Under the pieces are notes generated by a model. That model made no database searches. It had not been told where the DNA came from and was given only the letters and a program-made list of their open reading frames with translations. From Thinopyrum elongatum (lineage: Eukaryota; Streptophyta; Magnoliopsida; Poales; Poaceae): a stretch of 64,000 nt of DNA. The stretch covers positions 339,851,307 to 339,915,306 of the forward strand of contig CM022299.1 of assembly GCA_011799875.1 (NCBI GenBank), in the 5' to 3' direction. Below, in pieces: positions 1 through 9,850 of this stretch. Made by a program: the position numbers and the translations under genes. Position 1 is the first letter of the stretch; each line of letters starts with the position of its first letter.

Positions 1-2250
1 GTTTTTTCCTATGACATCACTCGCGTGTGCCTCTCTCTGTGGGCCCACGAGGTCGTCGTCGACCAGTTGAATGTACAACGAGAGAGAGGTTAATTTGGCC
101 AACAAGGATGGTTCTTTTTTGGTTTGTGTTACGTATATGCATGGTATAGGAGTATGTACATGTCAAAGAGGGGGTAACATGAATACTCTATGTATGTGCG
201 TGTCATAACCTCGCTCCATGTGGGGACTTTCTGGTTCCCAAGGCAGGTGCCACATCAAAGTTGTACATTATATTGGTATTCAAACATCACGCAATACCAT
301 GCAGGCGGTGGTTGCCCTATATATAGGAACTCACTCGCGTGTGGCGCTTCCATCCGTGGGCATGCGAGGTTGTCCTCCATCACTTTGACCCAACGAGAGA
401 GAGGTTAATTTGATCATCAAGGAATGATTCTTTTTTTGTTTGTGCTATACAGTAGAAGTACATATATACCACACGTCGAATGGGGGCGTACATATAGCAC
501 ATACCACGCGTCATGAACCTCACGCTCTCTGTGGGGACTTTTTGGTTTCCTATATACGTGGTGCCACATCAAAGTTGTGCATTGCGTATTCAAACATCAC
601 ACAAACACCTCTTTGGGCCACATGCAGATGGTGGTACGTAGTCCTATATAGGATGATCACTCGTGTGCGACGTACACTTCACTTCTGTGTTGGGCCCGCG
701 AGTTTGTCGTCCATCACTTTGACCCAGCGAGAGAGAGGTACATTTGACGAACAAGGAGGATTAATTCTTTTAGGGCTGTGTTACTAGGTGTATATATAGT
801 ACGTGTCGAAGGGGGGGGGGTGACCAGCTTGGTCCATCACTTTCACCGACAGCGCGAGAGAGGTTAACTAATTTGACTTAGGAGGGGATTAATTTTTTGT
901 TTTGTCTTGATATAGATCATGATGTGAGATTACATATATATAATAGCGCATCTGTACACATGAATCCATCCCGTTGGATCGAAGGGGGGGCGAGCACACG
1001 ACACGTCATGAACGACCTCTTGCTCTGTGTGGGGACCTCTGGGATTTTCAACGCATGCACCACATCAATGTTGTGCATTGGGTCGGGTATTCAACACATA
1101 TGCATGCATCACACACCTCCATAAATATGTTCGGGACACACGCGTGCAATAATGGTTGTCTTTGGACACACTCTCACTCGCTTGGTTATGGGCGGCAAGC
1201 CTATATATATTCGTGGGCCCGCGTGGACGTCCATCATTTCGACCAACGACGAGAAAGGTTACCAGGGTGGATTCTTCTTCTTTGCTTCGAGTTACCGTAT
1301 AGTAGGTCGACCCATTCCAAGCCTAATTAAGTTTGAGCGCATGCTACGCGTCGTGAACCCTCGCTCGGTGTGGGGATTTTACGGTTCCAAAGCATGGTGC
1401 CACATCAAATTTGCGCATTGGGTATTCAAACACCACACACACCACTTCCATATACATACTTGGGCCACATGCACAGAGTGGGTTTGTCTTCATATAGTAC
1501 TCCCTCACGAGGTTATCGGCGACAAGCTAGCCCATTTTGCGGGACCGTGTGGACGTCCATCACTTTGACCAACAACGAGCGGGGAGAGGTTGTACGACCA
1601 AGTTGGATTCTGCTTGGTCCGTGTTACAGTACGTCTTGATGAGATGCCCTCCCCCCGACGTGTGTGTGTGTATGTGTGGGAGGGGGGGGGGGCTACTTCA
1701 CGCTACCTGCAACCTCCGTGGGGTCTGGGAAGTCCGGTTAATTTGCGAGGCACACGTGCCACATCAAAGTTGTGAATGGTAGTTAAATATCACACACCAC
1801 ACCCTTTTCATACATATAGTAGGGCCACCCGCATGTGGTTCATATGTGATCTCACCCATCTCGCGCCACAAGCACACATTTGTGGGTCGGCACACGGTCC
1901 ACCTTTGCCGGGAAGCGAAAGGGGATGTTTGACCATATATATATGATGGACTCCTATAGGTTTTGTGTTACGGTAGGGTGAGATTTCAGACCTAGCTATT
2001 TGGGGGCATGCATTCGTAGCTAGGATTCCCTTACCACCGACATGAAGTGGGGTTCGTAGGGGGTGGCTGACTAGCAATACTGTGCTTTTGTGCGATAGGT
2101 GCCACATCAAAGTTGTGCATTGGGTATTCGAACATCAAACCACCCTTTTTATACATATATTTGGTCAACATGCAAGTGTGTTCGTGTTCTGACCCTCTCC
2201 CGCATTATTCTTTTTGCCAAATTTATAAACAGCACATGAGTTGGATGTAG
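1..2250. repeat. Degenerate tandem array, unit about 340 bp
   Basis: Two landmark motifs recur in the same order. The motif ccacatcaaag (with variants) starts at 250, 564, 1060, 1400, 1759 and 2102, giving steps of 314, 496, 340, 359 and 343. The motif ccatcactttgacc (with variants) recurs near 379, 712, 834, 1231 and 1557. The 123-bp step from 712 to 834 and the 496-bp step together suggest one truncated unit. Units are clearly diverged. Short open frames here are frequent but share no conserved frame, so I call none of them genes. Confidence 0.7.
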
Positions 2251-2500
2251 AAACCATCTGCGATTGGGTACGCAACAGACACGGTTCGGTCAGACTACCC
2301 GTGTGCCACGCCCGTGCCCTGCAGTCCCTCACATTAGCACAGTAGATTGGGCTCCACGAGGCTTGCCTCCCGGTCTCAAAAATATCTACTGCCTCGTAAT
2401 CTCAAAAATATCTACCGCCTGGAAGGTTTTAATGTTTGATAGCACACGATTAGTATGTGCGGACCGTGTGCGATGTCTGTTACTCCCGCTCTGCTTCAGT

Positions 2501-2816
2501 CCCTTGATTCAAATTTTCAGTAGCCCCGGCATTTTACTCCCGCCTCTGCATCCCTTGCAATCTCAAAAATATCTGCTCGCCCTTGATTCAAATTTTCAGT
2601 TGCCCCGCCTTGTTACTCCTGCCTCTGCATCCCTCGCAATCTCAAAAATATCTACTCGCCCTTGATTAAAATTTTCAGTTGCCCCGGCATTTTAGTCCTG
2701 CCTCTGCATCCCTCGCAATCTCAAAAATATCTGCTCGCCCTTGATCCAAATTTTCAGTAGCCCCGCCTTGTTACTCCCGCCTAATAAAATTTTCAGTTGC
2801 CGCGGTATTTCCTCAA
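2501..2816. repeat. 79-bp tandem repeat, about four copies
   Basis: The string cccttgatt(c/a/)c-aaattttcag recurs with starts at 2501, 2580, 2659 and 2738, an exact 79-bp period. The fourth copy runs into a truncated fifth copy ending near 2816. Each unit also contains tctcaaaaatatct and gcctctgcatccct. Two extra tctcaaaaatatct copies lie at about 2375-2415. The array ends roughly 180 bp before the AP2-like start codon, so it sits where that gene's promoter or 5' leader would be. Confidence 0.85.
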
Positions 2817-2993
2817 ACACCACCTTGCCCCCCCCTCCACACACACCACACACTCCCCAAAACCTCCACTCACACAGACACACACCACCCCTCCCTCGCT
2901 CGAAACCATTGGTAGGTCGCTGCCATCACCGCCGCCGTCGCCGCCGCCTCCATCCTCAACCGCTACCTGTGTGCCGGGGAGCTCGAGGAGCCA

Positions 2994-3770
2994 ATGGCCA
3001 AAAAGAGGTTTATCGCAACCTCTTCGCCCGATGCCGGCGAGGTGGCCGCCGAGGTGTCCCCGTCGTCCTCCGCGGGCTCTTTATCGATCCGCCATCGCCG
3101 GTCGCCCGATCCGCCTGCCGCCGTGCCCCTACGCCGGTTCAAGGACTTCCCCGTCCTCCCTCGGGCCCGGCTATCGACGAGGTCCTACCTCGGGGCCTGG
3201 CAGCAGCGGTTGGGGATGTGGGTCACTGAGATTACGGATTAGGAGACCCACACCCACCGGTGGCTCGGTAGCTTCCACACGGCCGAGTTCGCGGCCATGG
3301 AGTACGACCGCTGGCAGGTCCGCTACCACCGCGCGGTGACTAGGCTCAATTTCCTCTTCGGCACACATCCGGTCTACCTCGTTCCGCCGGAGCCAGGGGT
3401 GGTGAGCTCGGCTATGGCGCGGAAGGACCGCGAGGTGTGGGAGCGCCTCGAGGCCGAGGCCGCCGACGAGGCCTACATGCAAGAGCTCCGCCGACAGCAC
3501 CCGGACCTCATGGAGGCGGAGCGGGTGATCTTTGCCGGTGCAGAGGGCGGCGAGGTTATCATGCTCTCCTCCGATGACGAGGTCAAAGGCGGCGAGGACG
3601 GCGGCGCGGAGGGCATCGAGGTGGGCGGAGAGGATGAGGAGATCGACGTCGACGAGTGGAGGAGTGTCTTCCCCAACGACCCCGACGATGGCACCGGCCC
3701 GGACCCGGCTCGTGGCACACCGTACCTGACGAGGAAGGATTGGCTCGACCTCCACTTCGACCAAAAGTAG
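2994..3770 (+). pseudogene. AP2/ERF-domain-like gene copy, one in-frame stop
   Basis: A single frame runs from ATG at 2994 to TAG at 3770 (about 257 residues) and is broken only by TAG at 3240-3242. The middle resembles an AP2/ERF DNA-binding domain: a YLGAW...GMWVTEI stretch (residues about 65-80, like the family's YRGVR...W.AEIRD), then RWLGSF, then FAAMEYDRWQ and TRLNF. Residues after about 140 are acidic and charged, including a run of glutamate and aspartate. The family binds DNA as nuclear transcription factors. The coding stretch is GC-rich (2900-3760) while both flanks are AT-rich. Its place beside CACTA-type repeats suggests a transposon-captured, amplified copy. The stop falls inside the domain, so a full domain is unlikely to be made. 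Confidence 0.7.
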
Positions 3771-4804
3771 TTTAGCTTAGTTTAAATTTATGTTTTATGT
3801 TCGGTTATGCAAAACTATCTATGTTCAGGTTTGAATGCATGCTACTTTCGGTTGAACCTGCTTTGAACTTGATCAAATTGAAGTTTACAACGTTAAGTTT
3901 AGGGGATCGACCAGAAACGGCCAAAAATTGCTGGAGTATGTATATATCCACTAAGGGTTTTAGTCCGTTAACTTTTAAAGGATCGGTTAGAGATGGCCTT
4001 ATGCCTTGTTTATTTCAATTCTTCACAATGTGATGCTCTATATGTGCAACTATTTGCCGTGAAGTTCAATTTCATCAATAACAGTTTCAACAATACCACT
4101 ATGAATTACGATATTTGGTTGTTGTTAAGGATGTTGCAGTTAACATGCCTTTTCATTTTTTTAACAATAGCTAGTGTACTTTAGACCTGCACAATACCAG
4201 TTTGAATGACTATTTGCTTGTTTTTAAATGTTATGCCTGATGCAGTTAACACACCTTTCCACTTCTTGTTTTGCTTAACTAGCGTGCTTAAGCCTACACA
4301 CTGAAGCTATCATTTGTAGATTATGTTGTCTACCATGGATATATTTGGTTGATGTTTAGCCTGTTGTGCTTAACATGCCTTTATATGTACTCATATAGGA
4401 CAATATTGAGAACAATGCTGTTTTCCATCGAGGTTAGTTTCATCGCATTGCTTATATGTACTCACTTTTCAGGATATCAGTAGCTGGTACCATATAGCCT
4501 GGGGGCTGATAAGAAATTAATCGTCGAATCGGACATTTCACTGAATATATCTGTAACCCATTTATCAGTAGGTTAACTAGGGCCATATTTAATATATCTG
4601 AGGCTACATAGCAACATGCATTGTACTGAATGACTAAATATGCAATCCCAGGCTACATAGCAACAAGGAAGAGTGTTACCTTAATGTTCTGATGATGTCT
4701 AGATATACATGTAATAAAATCTTATATAATGGGATGGAGGGAGTGTTGTACTACATCATTTTGCAATTGTTGTTTAGTTTCTAATATTAACTTGGTGCTT
4801 TTAG
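3771..4804. other. AT-rich gene-free stretch with weak internal repeats
   Basis: No convincing coding sequence. Directly after the AP2-like stop is a likely 3' untranslated region (tagtttagcttag...). From about 4070 to 4400, phrases such as gttgcagttaacatgcc, gatgcagttaacacacc and gttgtgcttaacatgcc recur at intervals of roughly 110-130 bp, which suggests an old degenerate duplication. A Stowaway-type terminus sits at 4721-4745. Confidence 0.5.
4721..4745. mobile_element. Solitary Stowaway-type MITE end
   Basis: The string cttatataatgggatggagg followed by gagtg matches the right end of Stowaway MITEs, whose inverted repeat reads CTCCCTCC.TCCCAT. I did not find a matching left end upstream, so this is probably a truncated remnant or a chance-preserved terminus. 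Confidence 0.45.
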
Positions 4805-5250
4805 GTACATATGTCATTGCCATAGATCCACACTTTGACCCTTTCTGTGTATGGGGCAATGAGATATTCATGAACCAGCATCAAGTGAGGAAACTGATAA
4901 AGATTGTTATTAAAATGGGTCAAAAGATGTCAATCGAACTATTTGTTTACACTTTATGCAAGACAATAGTGAACTGCAGGATGGTAAGTAAGAACTCTGT
5001 AGCCTTCTTTTTACTGCCCGTAATGAGTTGTGTTAGATGACAATGCCTGAATCTTTTTTCCTTTGAAGTGGATCCTGAAGCAGTTTACTCAAGATTACCT
5101 CTCAAACTACATGATTGGCGTCCGGCCATCACAAGGGGTTGGACTAGAGTTGTGCGTGCCTTCTGCATCCAGGAGAGCACAATAGGGCCATTCCCCTTCA
5201 CCTTGTTCAGCAACCAGAATGTCTGTCGCCTCTTTCTTTACCATCTGTAA
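4805..5250 (+). pseudogene. B3-domain-like gene fragment with one intron
   Basis: Exon 1 starts after a ttttag acceptor at 4805 and ends at 4983 with a perfect donor (atg|gtaagt). Exon 2 starts at 5069 after a pyrimidine-rich acceptor ending gaag. Reading is continuous across the splice and yields FTQDYLSNYMIG, typical of the N-terminal half of a plant B3 domain. Around 5120-5130 the B3-like reading moves to another frame, which gives ITRGWTRVVRAF...FTLFSNQNVCRLFL, the C-terminal half of the fold, and ends at 5248-5250. The central strands appear deleted. B3 domains bind DNA in plant transcription factors. No start codon or upstream exon is recognised. The identification is from recalled family features. 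Confidence 0.55.
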
Positions 5251-5998
5251 TAGTACAAGTATAGAACCCTGGTTCATCATTCTTTATTTGGTGCTTATGT
5301 AATTCTTAAACATATGTACCTGTGAATCGAATAATGCATTGGTTGTTTGAACCTGATGGATATGAATAAAGCTATAGCCTACTTTCAAGTTCAAATTAGG
5401 TACAATTTTAAATAGCAGCAATTAAATTAGGGTGAAATTACGGTGTGCAGGTCATTACGGCGCACATGGTTAATAAAGCACAGCATGTGCGATATACATC
5501 ATAATCCAACACGGTTCACGGAGAGGAAACGTGTGTAACAATACACACAGTTGCCGTTTGCAAAGCGTGTGTGATGTCAGACACTATCACATACGGTGCG
5601 GGAAAACTAACTATGTGTGATTGTCTACCTATCGTACACGGTTTATAATCATGAACTGTTTGTGATGTGCCAGGAATCGTAAACGTAGAGCCATTTTGGT
5701 ACGTGCCTGGAAAACTCTCGTGCCTGGAATCTGCCTGGTTTTAGGTAAAACCACAAAACTCCGACTGCGATGGCAATGCGAGCACAAACGAGTAGCAAAG
5801 ATGAAGCATTTGGGATATTCGAGATATCGGAAATGGTTATATAGGGACAACTGTATGCATCAAGGCTCCCTATCCCCGACGGTTTCTGGGTCGTGTGGGA
5901 AGGACCCCCCTATCGCCCACACTCACTTAGCGACGGTTCCAAATGCCGTCGCGGAAAGGGGTTAAAAGCCGTTTGTATAGCACCTCGCTGTACCAGTG
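5251..5998. repeat. CACTA-B right subterminal region
   Basis: Gene-free. The motifs acacggtt, gtgtgtgat and cacatacggt recur from about 5440 to 5660, as in CACTA subterminal repeats. The last 60 bases (gacggttccaaatgccgtcg, then the terminal ctgtaccagtg) form the end of the element. An open frame that begins at 5943 inside this tip and continues into the Copia is an insertion-junction artefact. Confidence 0.55.
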
Positions 5999-6001
5999 TA
6001 A

Positions 6002-6512
6002 GTGTTTCATTCTCAAGAAAGGTGTTCGTTTGTCTAAATTTGAACCTAGACCTCAAGAGGGCATATTTGTTGGTTATGCTACAAACTCTCATGCTTACCG
6101 TGTTCTCAACAAGTCCAATGGACTCATTGAGGAGATGTGTAACGTGGAGTTTGATGAAAATAATGGCTCCCAAGTGGAGCAAAGTGGTCTTTGTGATGAA
6201 GGTGATGAAATTCCTCCTCAAGCCATAATAAGAATGGGGATTGGTCAAATACTCCCCATTGAGGAACCCCTTGTGGCCGAAGGAGAAGGACAATGCTCTA
6301 CTCAAGTGGAGCCATCACCAACGCTAGACCCACACGCTTCCGAAGAACAAAGTGAAGGCCCTCAACCAAGTGAACAAGATCAAGGGCAAGATCAACCTCA
6401 TGATGACTGTGGCTCACCAAATGATGCCCAAGATCAAGTTCATGACACCGAGCAAGCTCAAGATCAAGGGGATGCTCAAGATCAAGAGCAAGCTAGACGG
6501 TGCTCAAAATGA
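6002..6512 (+). pseudogene. Copia integrase C-terminus and linker, truncated
   Basis: Coding starts mid-protein at the CACTA-B junction with CFILKKG, followed by EGIFVGYATNSHAYRVLN, the conserved C-terminal region of Copia integrases, then a glutamine- and aspartate-rich linker (about residues 75-180) rich in DQ and QDQ repeats. The catalytic core would lie to the left of CACTA-B. In the intact element this part of the Pol polyprotein inserts the cDNA into the chromosome. The frame stops at 6510-6512. A parallel frame keeps the linker open to 6579, so at least one frameshift lies in the linker. Confidence 0.75.
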
Positions 6513-6653
6513 TCAAGATGATGATCCTCAAATTCCTATTGAGGAACTTTTGGAGCGCTGTGCCACCAAGGTGGCTTAGAAGCTCAAGCATCAACAACAT
6601 GTCTTGGAGAATGTGCTTGGAAGCTTGAAAAAAGGGGAACTACTCATAGACAA

Positions 6654-7419
6654 TTGTCAAACTTTTGTGAGCATCACGCGTTTGTTTCATGTGTTGAACC
6701 CCAAAAGGTACTTGAGGCGCTCGATGATGTGGATTGGCTTGAAGCCATGCATGATGAACTCAACAACTTCGAGCACAACCAAGTTTGGGAATTAGTGCCA
6801 AGGCTAACAGAGGGCCACAATGTCGTTGGGACCAAATTGATCTTCAAGAACAAACAAGATGCGAATGGTGTGGTTGTTCAAAAGAAGGCAAGGTTGGTGG
6901 CACAAGGCTACTCCCAAGTCGAGGGTATCGATTATGGTGAAACCTTTGCCCCGTTGCTCGTCTTGAATCTATTCACATGTTGCTTGCATATTCATCTCAT
7001 CATGATTTCAAATTGCAACAAATGAATGTGAAGAGTGCATTTCTTAATGGTCCTTTGAATGAGTTGGTATATGTCAAACAACCCCCGGGATTCGAGGATC
7101 CCAAGCTCCCCAATCATGTATACAAACTCAACAAGGCACTCTATGGCCTTAAACAAGCCCCACGTGCGTGGTATGAGCACCTTACCGAGTTGTTGCAAGA
7201 TCGTGGGTTTGAAATTGGGAAAATTGATCCCACTCTTTTTACTAAGAGGGTCAAAGGGGATTTGTTCATATGCCAACTATATGTTGATGATATCATATTT
7301 GGTTCTCCTAACAAATTTTTCAATGATGAGTTTGCCGCACTAATGATCGAGAAGTTCGAGATGTCTATGATGGGAGAGTTGAAGTTCTTTCTGGGGTTCG
7401 AGGTCAAGCAACTCAAGAA
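6654..7419 (+). pseudogene. Copia reverse transcriptase, frameshifted and truncated
   Basis: The region begins with VLEALDDVDWLEAMHDELN and VVGTKLIFKNK, the start of Copia RT. A single missing base near 6952 (the expected ccggttgct reads ccgttgct) shifts the frame. The frame from 6977 continues with MNVKSAFLNG, YGLKQAPRAWYE and the catalytic LYVDDIIFG box, then FFLGFEVKQLKK. At about 7415-7420, in a short aag-rich stretch, the RT sequence ends and the following 3' frame is joined in phase. RNase H is absent. The enzyme would copy element RNA into DNA. This copy cannot be functional. Confidence 0.85.
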
Positions 7420-7873
7420 GAAGAAGCATGTTGAGCCTCACTTTCTTGCTGATCAGCCTGAGGATGTTTATGCCACCTCTAATGATGATGACTTTGAGCT
7501 TGAGCCCGAGGCCAAGCCCTCTTGGGTGACTAAAGTCACCGCTAAGGTGAGGAAGATGTTTTGCCTCCAGACACACATTCAGAAGAAGTTGTATGAGGCA
7601 CATGTGAATGAGAAGCATGCTCGGCGCAGACAGATTGCAATGATGAAGCACCTTAACATGCAGTTGAATAATGGATCCGAGAAGAGCATCACCCTAGAGG
7701 ACAAGTGGATCTATGAATATAGTACGTGGACTGATGATGAGGCCTCTGGCCAGCCTGCTGCCTCCACTCCCACTGTCGCTGCTGATGCCATTGTTGATAA
7801 TCACATGGAGGATGCCGACGAGTCTGATGGCACTGATCCTGATGAGACCGAGGAGTCAGACGAGGACTACTAA
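7420..7873 (+). CDS. Extra 3' open frame of the Copia, fused to RT
   Basis: About 150 residues are read in phase with the RT fragment and end at TAA 7871-7873. Visible features are an acidic start (DDDFELEPE), a basic middle (KVTAKVRKMF, HARRRQIAMMKHL) and a very acidic C-terminus rich in D, E and S. I do not recognise a domain. Elements of the SIRE/Maximus lineage often carry extra coding sequence downstream of pol, and the position fits that. Its own start codon is presumably lost in the deletion that removed RNase H. Function unknown. Confidence 0.5.
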
Positions 7874-8314
7874 GCTCTGGGGCGTTAGCATCACTCTTTT
7901 CCTTTTTGGTGTCTTCATGCCAAAGGGGGAGAGAGTTCTGTTAGGTCTCGGGATTTGCATGGGTGTGTTTTATTCGCTTGAACTTCTATTTGCTTTACTT
8001 TGGTTTGTGAACTTGTGGTATGAGACTTGCATGGTGTGAGACATGTGATCCCTATCTATCCTATCTTATATTCGTTAATCTTGTCTCTTTTACTTACCGT
8101 TTATTTCGTACTAATGTATGCTTATCGTCTATCTTGTCTTTAGTCCGTATTGGTTGGTCTATAAAATCTAGGGGGAGCACTGATCCTTATGTCAGCACTT
8201 TCATTCCAAAAGCAAATCAAATTAGTGCACACATACAGGGGGAGCCCCGTCTATATTTTGCAGACACCAAGTGCAAATCGTGTGTTTGTCATCATCCACC
8301 AAAAAGGGGGAGAT
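7874..8314 (+). other. Copia 3' non-coding region and polypurine tract
   Basis: No coding sequence is supported. G-rich runs (aaagggggagag at 7923, ctagggggagc at 8168, cagggggagcc at 8237) recur before the true polypurine tract aaaaagggggagat at 8301-8314, which directly abuts the LTR start TGTTGG. The polypurine tract primes plus-strand DNA synthesis. Confidence 0.7.
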
Positions 8315-8609
8315 TGTTGGAACATTTTCTCCCCTTGGTGTTTTGGTGATGATGACAACTCACTTTATGGTCTAATCATGTGCCAAGTTCTTCAGGTACT
8401 CTCTCGTTTGGCTCAAGATGATTAGGCATCTCCTCTGGACGGAAAAGATCGAAGGCGGTGTTCCCTACGTGTTTATTTCTTTGGTCGTAGGAAATCCGTA
8501 CTATTAAGACGAAATCCACATCGGAAGGTATTGGGTGAATCAATGCACGTACACATTCCTGTCCACCCAAGGTTGTACCGCCTGTCCGGTTCTACCAGCA
8601 CAACCACCA

Positions 8610-8843
8610 CCCCAGGGGTGATACCCTGGGGTTGCAGCTCCCAGGTACAGGCCCAGCGGTAGTACCGCCAAAGCTCTGGGAAAACCTAGGACTGCTTAAC
8701 GGGCGGTTGTACCAGCCTGGTACCGCCCAACCACTGGTCCTGCTTCTGTGGTGGGGCGGTTACTGGGAGGTGGTGGCCCGGTTGTCCAGGTTACTCTCTA
8801 TCAACCGGTACTACCGGTGCCCCGAGTGGTTCTACCACTCGGG
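8610..8843. repeat. Cluster of perfect inverted repeats in the Copia LTR
   Basis: CCCCAGGG (8610-8617) pairs with CCCTGGGG (8624-8631). GCGGTAGTACCGC (8656-8668) is a palindrome around one base. GGGCGGT (8701-8707) pairs with ACCGCCC (8722-8728). ACCGGTACTACCGGT (8804-8818) is a palindrome around one base. CCCGAGTGGT (8821-8830) pairs with ACCACTCGGG (8834-8843). All lie upstream of the LTR TATA box, in the likely U3. Confidence 0.8.
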
Positions 8844-9126
8844 ACTTAGTCACCACCAGGTATCGGGCCAGGGCATGTGCACCGGTGTAACTACCGCTCC
8901 AACAACCGCTATAGGGGTGATTCCCTTCTGGTTTGAAGTGGTAGTTGAGCGGTGGTGGAGTGGTTGGTCCGGTTGCTTGTGTCAACCGGTACTACCGCCC
9001 ACCCCACCAGTTGTACCGCTCTGTAGGGTTTCTGCGGGGTACCCGTGAAATCCAGTTGTACCGAGCCATGGAGCGGTTGTACCGCTGTAGTATAAAACCG
9101 CTGTAATGGTTGGATTTGGGGGGCAC

Positions 9127-9134
9127 TATATAAA
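9127..9134 (+). promoter_or_regulatory. TATA box of the Copia LTR
   Basis: TATATAAA in the context cactatataaagtgggg, about 810 bp into the LTR. It is the best promoter candidate in this LTR and would place the U3/R border near 9160. Confidence 0.6.
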
Positions 9135-9850
9135 GTGGGGTTCTTCCACCTACCACTTCACCTCTCACCTCTCTCTCTCCTCCATTAATGCCCATCAAGA
9201 TTTCTTGCCCGATCTCTCTCTCTCTAGCCAGTCAAACTTGTTGATTTGCTAGGGATTAAAGGAGGAGACCTAGATCTACACTTCCACCAAAGGAAATTTG
9301 ATTCCCCCATACTTTCTTGTGTGGATTTTGTTACTCTTGGGTGTTTGGGCACCCTAGATGGAAGAGGTCACCTCGGAGCCACATTCCATTGTGGTGAAGC
9401 TTCGTGGTGGTGTTGGGAGCCTCCAATTCAGTTATGGAAAGAGCCTCAACCTTGTTTGTATAGGTCCGGTCGCCGCCTTCAAGGGCACCACTAGTGGAAT
9501 CACGGCATCTCGCATTGTGTGAGGGCGTGAGGAGAATACAGTGGCCCTAGTGGCTTCTTGGGGAGCATTGTGCCTCCACACCGCTCCAACGGAGACGTAC
9601 TTCCTCTCAAAGGGAAGGAACTTCGGTAACACATCCTCGTCTCCACTTGTGGTTATCTCTTACCTTTACTTTGTGCAAGCTTTACTTGTGTTGTATCCTT
9701 TGCTTGCTTGTGTTGCTAGCGTCATATAGGTTGCTCACCTAGTTGCATATCTAGACAACCTATTTGTTGCTTACCCTAATTTGTTAAGAAAAGATGAAAA
9801 ATGGTAGTTTCCTATTCACCCCCCTCTAGTCAACCATATCGTTCCTTTCA

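Larger units (their letters stand above)
1..5998. mobile_element. CACTA-like DNA transposon, right part only (CACTA-B)
   Basis: The right boundary is placed at 5998, where the sequence reads ctgtaccagtg. Its reverse complement starts CACTGGTACAG, as expected for a CACTA terminal inverted repeat. Immediately to the right, Copia integrase coding sequence begins mid-gene, so this element is inserted in that Copia. The interior has what CACTA elements of grasses often have: tandem-repeat arrays, captured gene pieces and subterminal gtgtgcgat/acacggt motifs near 2270-2480 and 5440-5660. No transposase is visible. The left end is not in the window, so assigning all of 1-5998 to one element is inference. 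Confidence 0.55.
5999..9850 (+). mobile_element. Ty1/Copia element, 3' half (Maximus/SIRE-like)
   Basis: Contains, in order, the integrase C-terminus, reverse transcriptase, an extra 3' open frame, a polypurine tract and a complete 3' LTR. The left part was separated by CACTA-B and is expected to the left of base 1. Right flank gatgg (9851-9855) is the expected 5-bp target duplication, but its partner is off-window. The Maximus/SIRE assignment rests on the integrase-to-RT layout, the extra 3' frame and the TGTTGGAAC LTR start. It is a family-level inference. Confidence 0.8.
8315..9850 (+). repeat. Copia 3' LTR
   Basis: Starts TGTTGGAACA directly after the polypurine tract and ends cgttcctttca at 9850, giving the TG...CA ends of an LTR (1536 bp). 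It holds a dense cluster of hairpins at 8610-8843 and a TATA box at 9127. The other LTR is off-window, so insertion age cannot be read here. Confidence 0.8.

Noticed and set aside
1..2110. Many 60-140-codon frames in the 340-bp array
   Set aside because: No frame is shared between repeat units and there is no protein-like composition.
2501..2816. Possible CRISPR-like repeats (79-bp spacing)
   Set aside because: The whole unit is repeated, with no unique spacers, in a plant-type context.
5943..6001. An apparent start codon giving a 189-residue protein into the Copia integrase
   Set aside because: The ATG lies in the CACTA-B terminus and the frame crosses the insertion boundary, so it is a junction artefact.
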